Assembly (NCBI GenBank): GCA_016793305.1
Contig: JAEUHU010000345.1
Coordinates: 1-27,266 of the forward strand
Reading direction: 5' to 3'
Origin: Planctomycetota bacterium
GTDB taxonomy: Bacteria; Planctomycetota; UBA1135; UBA2386
DNA length: 27,266 nt
The translations under genes and the position numbers were made by a program. Every line of letters starts with the position of its first letter. The first letter of the stretch is position 1. The notes beneath the pieces are model-generated. The model was not told the DNA's origin and ran no database searches. It was given only the letters and a program-made list of their open reading frames with translations. Positions 1 to 6,466 of the stretch are shown here, piece after piece.

Positions 1-1
1 C

Positions 2-790
2 CCCTGCAAGACAGCCGTCCCGCACAACAACGAACTGCACGAGAAGTTCGGCGAGCGGGGGCTGTTGCTCATCGGCGTGTCCGATGAGGAAGAATCGCTG
101 ATCCAGGACGTGTTCCTGACCAAGCTCGGCAGCAAGCACCCCTGGGTGCGCATCAAGCCGTCGGTGGACACTCTGTACGGTGTCGGGGGCTTCCCGACCG
201 TCGTCGTGATCGACGCCTCCGGCAAGGTCGTGCAGCAGGGCATGCCCAGCGAAGCGACCCTCGAGCGCCTGCTGCAGGACGTGTCGTTGGCGCCGAAGAT
301 GCCCGACGAGCCGCGCTTCGCTCCGCTGCGCGCGGCGTGGGAGAAGACCGACTACCTGAAGGTGCGCGACCTGCTGGCCAGGCTGGCCGCCGATGCGAAG
401 CTCGACGACGCGACCAAGGCGCTCGTCGCGAGCCAGCAGGAGGAACTGCAGAAGCGCACCGATCGGGTGCTCGCGCGCATCGAAGAGCTCGGTGCCAGCA
501 CCGACTTCGCGATGGCCGACGAGAAGCTGGAGCGGATCGTCGCGACCTGGCGTGGCCTGCCGCCGGCGGACGCGGCGAAGAAGGCCCTGGCCGCGATCGC
601 CGCGAATCCAACCGCCAAGAAGGAACTCGCCGCAGCGAAGTCGCTGGCGAAGCTGCGGGCCCAGTTCGATCCGAGCCGCATCGCGCAACGCAAGAAGCTG
701 ATCGAGGAGCTGGCGAAGTTCGCGAAGAGGCACGAAGGCACCAAGGCGGCGGCCGAAGCGCTCGCCGAGAGCGAACGGCTCGGCCGCTAG
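2..790 (+). CDS. TlpA/thioredoxin-fold protein, 5' end cut by the window
   Basis: The reading frame is open from the first bases of the window and ends at TAG 788-790 (262 residues visible). The first residues read PCKTAVPHNNELHEKF, the second half of a WCxPC-type redox motif followed by the usual helix. Later come GVSDEEE and GGFPTVVVIDASGKV, which holds the cis-proline loop (FPT) and the beta-hairpin of the TlpA/AhpC-TSA thioredoxin fold. The first cysteine and any signal peptide lie upstream of the window. After about residue 95 the protein becomes a Lys/Ala/Glu-rich helical extension of about 165 residues, longer than an ordinary TlpA. Its role is probably extracytoplasmic thiol-disulfide exchange; the partner is unknown. 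Only 3 nt separate it from the next gene, so the two are likely co-transcribed. Confidence 0.8.
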   Translation, partial: PCKTAVPHNNELHEKFGERGLLLIGVSDEEESLIQDVFLTKLGSKHPWVRIKPSVDTLYGVGGFPTVVVIDASGKVVQQGMPSEATLERLLQDVSLAPKMPDEPRFAPLRAAWEKTDYLKVRDLLARLAADAKLDDATKALVASQQEELQKRTDRVLARIEELGASTDFAMADEKLERIVATWRGLPPADAAKKALAAIAANPTAKKELAAAKSLAKLRAQFDPSRIAQRKKLIEELAKFAKRHEGTKAAAEALAESERLGR

Positions 791-793
791 CCA

Positions 794-1699
794 GTGGACC
801 CGTCGTCGGTGCACCGGTCGGCGGTGGAGAGGGCGCTGTTCGTGCGGCGCGGCGCGCTCGGCGACACGCTGCTGGTCGCGGCGGTGCTGCGCGCGTGGCG
901 ACGCACCCTGCCGGCCGGCACCGAACTGGTGCTGGCCGGCGTGCACGACCACGTCGCCCTGCTGCAGCATGCGGGACTCGTCGACCGCGCGGTCTCGAGC
1001 GAGGACTTCGCCGTCTGGTCGCCGGAACGGCTGCGCATGCAGCTCGCCGGCTACCGGTGGCTCGTGGCCGACGACCCCGCGTTCGTCGCCGCCGGGCCGC
1101 CCGGCGGCCGCGCGTTCGATCCGCGGCCCCGCGGCGGCGAGCCGTTGCCCCTGCAGGTGGCGGCGCAGCTGGACCTGCGGCTCGACTGGCCCGCCGACCA
1201 GCGGCTCGTGCTGCCGGCGACCCGGGCGGCGAACCACGCGGCGAACCACGCGGCGGCGGCTGCGGGCCGGGTGCTGCTCGCCCCGGGCAGTGGCGCGGTC
1301 GCGAAGTGCTGGCCGGGGCCACGCTGGCTCGAACTCGCCGCACGGCTGCACGCCCAGGGCTGGCCCGTCGCCGTGCTGGTCGGTCCGGTGGAACGCGACC
1401 GCGACGACCCGCGTCGCTGGGCGTGGCCGGTGCCCATCGCCTTCGCCGAGCCGGCCCATGCCAAAGCGCTGGCACACGAGCTGGCCGCCGCCTTCGCGTT
1501 CGTCGGCAACGACAGTGGCCCGACGCACCTCGCCGCGATGCTGGGCTGCACGACGGTGGCGCTGTTCGGCCCGAGCGACGTGCGCGTGTTCGGCCCGATC
1601 GGGCCGGGCGTGCACCTGCTGCCGGCCCCGCACGGGGCCCTCGACCAGCTCGACGTCGACCCGGTCACGCGGCTCGTCGGCACGGTGCTGTGCCGCTGA
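794..1699 (+). CDS. Glycosyltransferase family 9 (heptosyltransferase-like)
   Basis: 301 residues. The N-terminus has the GT9 opening (LFVRRGALGDTLLVAAVLRA, residues 15-34), in which the GALGD loop starts the first Rossmann fold. The C-terminal half has the sugar-nucleotide site: APGSGAVAKCWP (163-174) and GNDSGPTHLAAMLG (238-251) followed by ALFGPSD, the D-S/T-GPxHLAA signature of ADP-heptose:LPS heptosyltransferases and relatives. It probably adds a sugar to a lipopolysaccharide or other envelope glycan on the cytoplasmic side; donor and acceptor cannot be read from sequence. The start is GTG at 794, 3 nt after the previous stop. In-frame GTGs at 809 and 824 are possible because the fold begins near residue 13 and no strong ribosome site decides. 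A 12-bp tandem duplication inside the gene encodes NHAANHAA. Confidence 0.85.
   Translation: MDPSSVHRSAVERALFVRRGALGDTLLVAAVLRAWRRTLPAGTELVLAGVHDHVALLQHAGLVDRAVSSEDFAVWSPERLRMQLAGYRWLVADDPAFVAAGPPGGRAFDPRPRGGEPLPLQVAAQLDLRLDWPADQRLVLPATRAANHAANHAAAAAGRVLLAPGSGAVAKCWPGPRWLELAARLHAQGWPVAVLVGPVERDRDDPRRWAWPVPIAFAEPAHAKALAHELAAAFAFVGNDSGPTHLAAMLGCTTVALFGPSDVRVFGPIGPGVHLLPAPHGALDQLDVDPVTRLVGTVLCR
1226..1255 (+). repeat. 12-bp tandem duplication within the GT9 gene
   Basis: The unit gcggcgaaccac occurs twice in succession (1226-1237 and 1238-1249), followed by a further half unit (gcggcg). It keeps frame and gives NHAANHAA in the linker between the two Rossmann domains, a place where length changes are usually tolerated. 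Confidence 0.85.
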
Positions 1700-1709
1700 A
1701 TGCTAGGCG

Positions 1710-2225
1710 TCACGGCAGGCGGGCGCGCACCCGGCTCCAGTAGCGCCGCGTGCTGTCCTTCTCGGCGCCGCGTGGACCGCCGTTGTGGATGCGCGCGATG
1801 GTCTCCGCGTCGCCGCTGGCCCAGGCCGCGGCGGCGTGGTGGCGCATGTAGGCGATCACGACCCGTTCGGCGTAGTCGCGCCGCCGGCAATCCTGGTAGC
1901 TGCCGCCGAGCGACGGATCGGCGTGCACCGCGTCGCGCCAGTAGACCTCGTGGATCTGGTAGGGGCCGATCGCGAGCCCGTCGTCGCCGTCGGGCACGTC
2001 CTCGCGATCGCGGCTCTCGACCCAGCGGATCGCAGCGAGGATCTCGTGGTTTGGCCAGTAGGTGCGGGAGTCAGGGCCGCGGCAGAGCCACAGCGAGAAC
2101 AGCACCAGCAAGGCGCCGAACCCGGCCAGCGTGCGACGCCGGCGACGGCGGGACGGCGCATCGCTCGGCCAACGCCATCGCGGCGGCAGGCGGAACGAAC
2201 CACGCTGGGGCCACGGCAATCGCAT
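1710..2225 (-). CDS. Membrane-anchored invertebrate-type (i-type) lysozyme, destabilase family
   Basis: 171 residues, ATG at 2225. Residues 26-31 are six arginines, followed by a hydrophobic segment (33-49) that acts as signal anchor or signal peptide. The rest matches i-type lysozyme: ILAAIRWVESRD (62-73), GPYQIHEVYW (87-96), GGSYQDC (107-113), YMRHH and ARIHNGGPRG (144-153). In the family the catalytic Glu and Asp lie 12 residues apart; here E70 and D82 have exactly that spacing. The family cleaves peptidoglycan between MurNAc and GlcNAc, and some members are isopeptidases. Only two cysteines remain (C48, C113), so the disulfide-rich core of animal enzymes is absent. The same frame stays open upstream to 2411, but that part has no signal-like start and runs back across the divergent gene's ATG. 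It converges on the GT9 gene with 10 nt between the stops. Confidence 0.82.
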   Translation of the reverse strand: MRLPWPQRGSFRLPPRWRWPSDAPSRRRRRRTLAGFGALLVLFSLWLCRGPDSRTYWPNHEILAAIRWVESRDREDVPDGDDGLAIGPYQIHEVYWRDAVHADPSLGGSYQDCRRRDYAERVVIAYMRHHAAAAWASGDAETIARIHNGGPRGAEKDSTRRYWSRVRARLP

Positions 2226-2323
2226 CGGAACGAGAGCATCGAACGGCCCGCACTCCGGCGCGTCAATGCAGCAGCTGTGCCCGGCCTGGACGGCGACCCG
2301 AACGGGTGCGACGCTGCCGGGCG

Positions 2324-4117
2324 ATGCACCCACCAAGCCTTCGCTCGTCGTGCCTGCTCGCCGGGTTGCTCGCTGCCTCGGCAGGGCGTGCGCAGGGCAC
2401 GTTCGAGCCACCGCCGGTGCCGCTCGGCACCGTGGTCGAGGCTCCGTTCACGGACCTGCGCTGGCAGACGCGCCGGCTCGCCGAGCTCGGCAAGCCGGCG
2501 GCGATCGTGCTGTTCTTCGCCACCGACGAGTGCCCGCTGGTGCAGCGCTACCTGCCGCGGGTCGGCTCCCTCGCCGCCGAGTGGGCGAAGGCCTCGGTGG
2601 TGACGGTGGTGGTCAACGTCTCGGCCGGCGACGAATTCGTCGATGCGGTCGCGACGGTGGCCACCAAGGCGCCGGCGGCGGTGTTCGCGCGCGACTTCGA
2701 GCTGCGGCTCGCCGCGGCCTGCGGTGTCGATCGCACCGCCGCGGCGGTCGTGCTCGACGGGGAACGTCGTCTCGTCTACCGCGGCCGCGTCGACGACCAG
2801 TACGGCTACGGCGGCAACCGGGCGGCGCCGGCGAACGAGGAACTGCGCGCCGCGGTCGAGGCGGTGCTGGCGGGACGCGCCGTCGACACGGCCGAGACGC
2901 CGATCAGCGGCTGCCGGATCACCAAGGCGAGCCCGCCGAAGCCTGCGACCGTGCCGACCTATGCCGGCGAGGTCGCCGCGATCGTGCAGCGCCACTGTGT
3001 CCGCTGCCACCGGCCGGGCGGCGAAGGCCCGTTCCCGCTGCTCGAGGAAGCGCAGGTGAAGAAGCACGCGGCGATGATCGCCGAGGTCGTGCAGCAAGGG
3101 CGCATGCCGGTGTGGTATGGGAGCAGCCGCCACGGAGCGTTCGTGAACCACCGGCCGATGCCGGTCGCCGAGCGCGAGACGTTGCTGGCCTGGCTCGACG
3201 GCGGCATGCCGAGCGGCGATCCGGCGCAGTTGCCGCCGCCGCCGGTGTTGCCGACGGGAGAGTGGCGGATCGGCGAACCCGACCAGGTGCTGACGATGCC
3301 GACGCCGGTGCGCCTGCCGGCCGACGGCGTGGTGCCGTACCAGTACGTGATCCTGCCGTTCTCGTTCCGCGAGGACACCTGGGTCGAGGCGATCGAGATC
3401 AAGCCGGAGAACGAGCGCGCGCTGCACCACTGCAACCTCGCGCGGGTGCGCTGGGGAGAGCGCTTCTCGCAGGACGGCTTCCTCACCGGCTACGTGCCGG
3501 GCGGCGATCCGATGCAGCTCGATCCCGGCACCGCGATGCGCATCCCGGCTGGCTCGGTGCTGGCGCTGCAGGCGCACTACGTGACCACCGGCGAAGAGAC
3601 GACCGATCGGCTGCGCGTGGGGCTGCGCTTCCCGCGCGGGGTGGTGCAGAAGGAAGTGCAGGTGGCGATCGTCGCCGACTTCCGCTTCGCGATCCCACCC
3701 GGGGCGATGGCGCACCCGGTGGAAGCGCAGCGCACGCTGAAGGAGGACGCGCTCGGCGTCGGCATGTTCGTGCACATGCACCTGCGTGGCCGCGACCTGA
3801 CGGCGACGGCGAAGCTCGGCGACACGCGCGAGACGCTGCTGGTGGTGCCGAACTACCACTTCGACTGGCAGCAGTCGTACCGCTGGGCCCCGGGTCAACG
3901 ACGCTTCGCTCGGGGCACGCGGATCGAAGCGCTGGCGCACTTCGACAACTCGGCGTGGAACCCGTTCAACCCCGACCCGAGCCAGACGGTGCGCTTTGGC
4001 CTCGAGACCGACGAGGAGATGATGTACCTGTTCCTGTTCTGGGTGCCCGAGCACCAGCAGCTCGGTCTCTCGGTCGATCCACGCACCGGCCACGTGGTGC
4101 CGGCCGCCGGGCGCTGA
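2324..4117 (+). CDS. Redoxin / cytochrome c / copper type II monooxygenase fusion protein
   Basis: 597 residues from ATG 2324, with a signal peptide (about 1-23, cut near GRAQ). Domain order: a redoxin-like fold at about 35-185 with one cysteine (ATDECPLVQRY, C70) and no CxxC; one haem c motif CVRCH (C225, C228, H229) followed by GGEGPFPL; then at about 315-580 a copper type II ascorbate-dependent monooxygenase fold. Likely copper ligands are H368/H369 (ALHHCN), H418 (LQAHYV), H484/H486 (HMHLRGRD) and M566 or M567 (DEEMM), in the order seen in peptidylglycine hydroxylating monooxygenase. It should act outside the cytoplasmic membrane; the haem may feed electrons to copper in place of ascorbate, which is inference. 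The substrate is unknown. Fusions of these domains are familiar in Planctomycetota. The DUF1579 gene follows after 16 nt. Confidence 0.82.
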   Translation: MHPPSLRSSCLLAGLLAASAGRAQGTFEPPPVPLGTVVEAPFTDLRWQTRRLAELGKPAAIVLFFATDECPLVQRYLPRVGSLAAEWAKASVVTVVVNVSAGDEFVDAVATVATKAPAAVFARDFELRLAAACGVDRTAAAVVLDGERRLVYRGRVDDQYGYGGNRAAPANEELRAAVEAVLAGRAVDTAETPISGCRITKASPPKPATVPTYAGEVAAIVQRHCVRCHRPGGEGPFPLLEEAQVKKHAAMIAEVVQQGRMPVWYGSSRHGAFVNHRPMPVAERETLLAWLDGGMPSGDPAQLPPPPVLPTGEWRIGEPDQVLTMPTPVRLPADGVVPYQYVILPFSFREDTWVEAIEIKPENERALHHCNLARVRWGERFSQDGFLTGYVPGGDPMQLDPGTAMRIPAGSVLALQAHYVTTGEETTDRLRVGLRFPRGVVQKEVQVAIVADFRFAIPPGAMAHPVEAQRTLKEDALGVGMFVHMHLRGRDLTATAKLGDTRETLLVVPNYHFDWQQSYRWAPGQRRFARGTRIEALAHFDNSAWNPFNPDPSQTVRFGLETDEEMMYLFLFWVPEHQQLGLSVDPRTGHVVPAAGR

Positions 4118-4133
4118 CGCGGGACTCACGAAC

Positions 4134-4769
4134 ATGGTGCGGCGGCTTGAGCTGCGGGCCGCTGTTGGCTTGGCTTCCCGGATGCCTTCGCCAAGCACCG
4201 TGTTGCTCCTGCTGTCGTTCGGTGGACTCGCTGCGTTCGCGAACGTGCCGCAGGATCCGAGCCGCGACGGGCCGTTGCTGCAGAAGGCGAAGGAACTCGC
4301 CGCGACCGGGCCGGAACACGCGCTGCTGGCGCAACTCGCCGGCGACTGGGACGTGGTGTTCACCACGCACGCGACCGGCAGCGAGGCGAAGGAGGAACGC
4401 GGCCGCGCCAGCGGTTCGCTGCTGCTCGGTGGCCGCTACGTGCAGGTGCAGTTCCGCATGCAGTCGGGCCAGGTGCCGGTACAGGCGATCCAGCTGTTCG
4501 GCTTCGACACGCTGCGCCAGCTGTTCACGTCGTCGTGGCGCGACGACCTCAGCACCTGGTCGGTCGAGTGCAGCGGGCCGCGCCCGGCTGCGGGCAGCGA
4601 GCCCGGCGTGATCGAGCTGCAGGGCACCGCGTGCGACGTGCACGACCCGACCGGGCGACCGTTCCGGATGCGGGTGCAGATCGAGCCGGCCACGGTGGCG
4701 ATCGAGCTTCGCGACACGCTCGACGGCCGGGAGCACCTGGTGCAACGGCAGCGCTGGACGCGGCGGTGA
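4134..4769 (+). CDS. Secreted DUF1579 family protein
   Basis: 211 residues as drawn from ATG 4134. Residues 63-73 (LLAQLAGDWDV) open the DUF1579 pattern, which continues through GGRYVQVQFRMQSG (98-111) and GFDTLRQLFTSSW (122-134), a lipocalin-like beta-barrel frequent in Planctomycetota, Acidobacteria and Bacteroidetes and without known enzymatic activity. The N-terminus carries a signal peptide ending near FANVPQ. The internal ATG at 4182 would give a more typical signal (MPSPSTVLLLL) and is a good alternative start; neither has a convincing ribosome site. It probably shares an operon with the copper/haem fusion gene just upstream, so its barrel might act in the same extracytoplasmic redox function; that link is only positional. 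Confidence 0.75.
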   Translation: MVRRLELRAAVGLASRMPSPSTVLLLLSFGGLAAFANVPQDPSRDGPLLQKAKELAATGPEHALLAQLAGDWDVVFTTHATGSEAKEERGRASGSLLLGGRYVQVQFRMQSGQVPVQAIQLFGFDTLRQLFTSSWRDDLSTWSVECSGPRPAAGSEPGVIELQGTACDVHDPTGRPFRMRVQIEPATVAIELRDTLDGREHLVQRQRWTRR

Positions 4770-4801
4770 GCGGTGCGGTCGAGCGCCGCGTGCCGTCACC
4801 G
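4764..4801. terminator. Candidate bidirectional terminator hairpin between convergent genes
   Basis: CGGTGA (4764-4769) pairs with TCACCG (4796-4801). The enclosed bases 4771-4777 and 4789-4795 can extend the stem with two G-U pairs. It lies between the convergent DUF1579 and msrA stops. No U-tract is present on either strand, so this is a hairpin-only candidate. Confidence 0.35.
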
Positions 4802-4806
4802 TGCGG

Positions 4807-5559
4807 TCACTTCGGCTCGCTGCCCTTTGGCGCCTCGCTCTTCGGGGCCGCATCGAGCCCGAGCTTCAGCAGCTTCGGGCGGATCACCATCCGGCAGTAG
4901 CCCTGCTGCGTGTTCCGCCGGAAGTAGTCCTGATGGTAGCCCTCGGCCGGCCAGAACCGGCTCGCGGGGCTGACCTCGGTGACGATCGGAACGGCGAACT
5001 GCGGCTGGAACGTCGCGATCGCCTGCAGGGCTGCCTGCCGCTGCACGTCGTCGTGGACGAAGATCGCCGAGCGGTACTGCGTGCCGACGTCGGCACCCTG
5101 GCGGTTCAACGTGGTCGGGTCGTGCGAGCGGAAGAACCACGCCAGCAGGTCCTCGTAGCGGATGCGCGCCGGATCGAACGTCACCTGCACGCACTCGGCG
5201 TGGCCGGTCGAACCGCTGCAGACCTGTTCGTAGGTCGGGGCGTCGACCGCTCCACCCATGTAGCCGGAGGTGACGTCGAGCACGCCGTCGAGCTGCTCGA
5301 GCACGGCCTCGGTGCACCAGAAGCAGCCATTGGCGAAGGTGGCGAGCGCGCGTTCGGCGGGGCGGTTCGGCATGGTGGTCGTGGGAGCGGTCGGCGTGGC
5401 TTGGCTCGCAGGGGGTGTCGGCACCGTGGCCGAGGCCGTGCTGGCGGGGGGCGAGCTGGCTGGGGACGAGGCCTCGGCCGCCATCTGCATGGTCGGCTGG
5501 GAGCAGGCGGCGCCGAGGCAGAACACGGCGAACCACCTGGGTGAGCGGAGCGGCTTCAT
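4807..5559 (-). CDS. msrA: Peptide-methionine (S)-S-oxide reductase MsrA, lipoprotein-type export
   Basis: 250 residues, ATG at 5559. The catalytic core starts near residue 71: FANGCFWCTEAV (75-86) contains the nucleophile C79 and E84 in the GCFWC motif, followed by SGYMGG (98-103), SGSTGHAECVQVTFDP (115-130) and WPAEGYHQDYF (203-213), all MsrA signatures. C222 (QGYCRM) is the likely resolving cysteine. It reduces methionine-S-sulfoxide in proteins using thioredoxin-type donors. The first 20 residues are a signal with a plausible though imperfect lipobox (LGAAC, C19), and residues 24-65 are an Ala/Pro/Ser/Thr-rich linker, so the enzyme is probably tethered outside the cytoplasmic membrane, unlike the 212-residue cytosolic E. 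coli enzyme. Transcribed alone. A TAGTCT hexamer 9 nt before the ATG may be its -10 box. Confidence 0.93.
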   Translation of the reverse strand: MKPLRSPRWFAVFCLGAACSQPTMQMAAEASSPASSPPASTASATVPTPPASQATPTAPTTTMPNRPAERALATFANGCFWCTEAVLEQLDGVLDVTSGYMGGAVDAPTYEQVCSGSTGHAECVQVTFDPARIRYEDLLAWFFRSHDPTTLNRQGADVGTQYRSAIFVHDDVQRQAALQAIATFQPQFAVPIVTEVSPASRFWPAEGYHQDYFRRNTQQGYCRMVIRPKLLKLGLDAAPKSEAPKGSEPK

Positions 5560-5656
5560 GAGGTGGCGAGACTAGGCCGCCGCGGGGCAAGGGGACCAGG
5601 GGGAATGTGCGGCCAGCCCTTCCGGCCGGCGCCTTCGGCTCTATCATCCGCGGCGT

Positions 5657-5676
5657 CCGCGGAGCTCGCTCCGCGG
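5657..5676 (+). promoter_or_regulatory. Perfect 8-bp hairpin in the upstream region of the RRM gene
   Basis: CCGCGGAG (5657-5664), loop CTCG, CTCCGCGG (5669-5676). This is the clearest structure in the 214-bp gap between divergent msrA and the RRM gene. It would lie in the 5' leader of the RRM transcript if that transcript starts before 5657; no promoter was located. The rest of the gap shows no gene. Confidence 0.4.
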
Positions 5677-5773
5677 TGGCATGCAGCGGCCGGCCCGCAC
5701 CCTCGAAGAGGCGGCTTCCTCGACGGCTACTGCATGGGACGCTCTCGCTTGTGCACGAGGAAGTCACACCAGA

Positions 5774-6340
5774 ATGGGCAAGAGACTGTACGTCGGGAAC
5801 CTCCCCTACGACGCCAACGAGGCGGACCTGCGCGAGGCGTTCAGCAAAGATGGCCGCACCGTCGAACGGGTGCACATCGTGCTCGATCGTGAAACGCAGC
5901 GACCGCGCGGCTTCGCATTCGTCGAGATGGCGACGGACGAGCAGGCGCGCGCCGCGATGGCCGCAATGGACGGCCAACTGTTCGGCATGCGCCAGCTGCG
6001 GGTCACCGAAGCCGAGGACCGTCGACCCGGCGCTGGCCCTGGGCCCGGCGGGCCGCGTGGTCCAGGGTTCGGTGGGCCGCCTAGAGGGGATCGGCCAGGT
6101 GCCGACCGGCCGGCAGGCGGGCCACCTGGACCGAGGCCGTCGGGTGGCCCAGGGCCTGGGGCCGGGGCACCGCGGCCGCCGTTCGACGAGCGCAACCGCT
6201 TCGGCCCGGACGCCCGGCCCAAGCGCGAGCGGGAAGAACAGCGGCGGGCTCCGCCGACGCGCCGTCGTCCGGAGGGAGAGAGCGACGACAGCTATGGCGG
6301 CCGGCGCGGCAGTCGACGTTTCGACGACGACGACGAGTAG
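5774..6340 (+). CDS. RRM-domain RNA-binding protein with Gly/Pro-rich tail
   Basis: 188 residues from ATG 5774, chosen because the RRM begins immediately (MGKRLYVGNLPY) and a weak GAGGAA lies 11 nt upstream. Residues 4-79 form one RNA recognition motif: RNP2 is LYVGNL (5-10) and RNP1 is RGFAFVEM (45-52), with the aromatic positions Y6, F48 and F50 that stack on RNA bases. Residues 84-165 are almost entirely Gly, Pro, Arg and Ala; the end is Arg-rich and then acidic (DDDDE). This layout resembles cyanobacterial Rbp proteins and eukaryotic glycine-rich hnRNP-like proteins, and is common in Planctomycetota. It probably acts as a cytosolic RNA chaperone, perhaps under cold stress; targets are unknown. 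The gene is monocistronic, with a leader hairpin before it and a strong terminator hairpin after it. Confidence 0.92.
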   Translation: MGKRLYVGNLPYDANEADLREAFSKDGRTVERVHIVLDRETQRPRGFAFVEMATDEQARAAMAAMDGQLFGMRQLRVTEAEDRRPGAGPGPGGPRGPGFGGPPRGDRPGADRPAGGPPGPRPSGGPGPGAGAPRPPFDERNRFGPDARPKREREEQRRAPPTRRRPEGESDDSYGGRRGSRRFDDDDE

Positions 6341-6354
6341 ACGACGACGAGTAG
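6327..6354 (+). repeat. 14-bp tandem duplication covering the stop codon of the RRM gene
   Basis: acgacgacgagtag occurs at 6327-6340 and again, perfectly, at 6341-6354. The first copy ends with the TAG stop; the second lies immediately downstream in a shifted frame. Confidence 0.9.
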
Positions 6355-6397
6355 TCGGGGCGGCATGCAGTCGGGACGGCGAGCCGTCGGGTGGCGA

Positions 6398-6427
6398 CTG
6401 CGGCAAGGGCGCTTCGGCCCGCCGCAG
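6398..6427 (+). terminator. Terminator hairpin of the RRM gene
   Basis: CTGCGGC (6398-6404) pairs with GCCGCAG (6421-6427). Inside, after an AA bulge, GGGC (6407-6410) pairs with GCCC (6417-6420) around the loop GCTTCG, giving 11 base pairs. CCCCTTT follows, so the U-tract is short. It ends 5 nt before the -35 of the next gene and so insulates the two units. Confidence 0.6.
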
Positions 6428-6432
6428 CCCCT

Positions 6433-6466
6433 TTGAGGTTCGGGTTCCGTTAGGTATATCGCGGAC
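6433..6466 (+). promoter_or_regulatory. Candidate housekeeping promoter of the DnaE-like gene, apparently leaderless
   Basis: TTGAGG (6433-6438), a 16-nt spacer and TATATC (6455-6460) resemble -35 and -10 boxes. The GTG start at 6467 is 6 nt after the -10, exactly where transcription would begin, so the mRNA may have no leader. The spacer contains a short direct repeat, ggttcgggttcc (6438-6448), that could be an operator. No Shine-Dalgarno sequence precedes the GTG. Confidence 0.5.

Noticed and set aside
1700..2323. N-terminal extension of the copper/haem fusion gene back to 1700
   Set aside because: The extension is Arg-rich, lies antisense to the lysozyme gene and would bury the clear signal peptide that starts at 2324.
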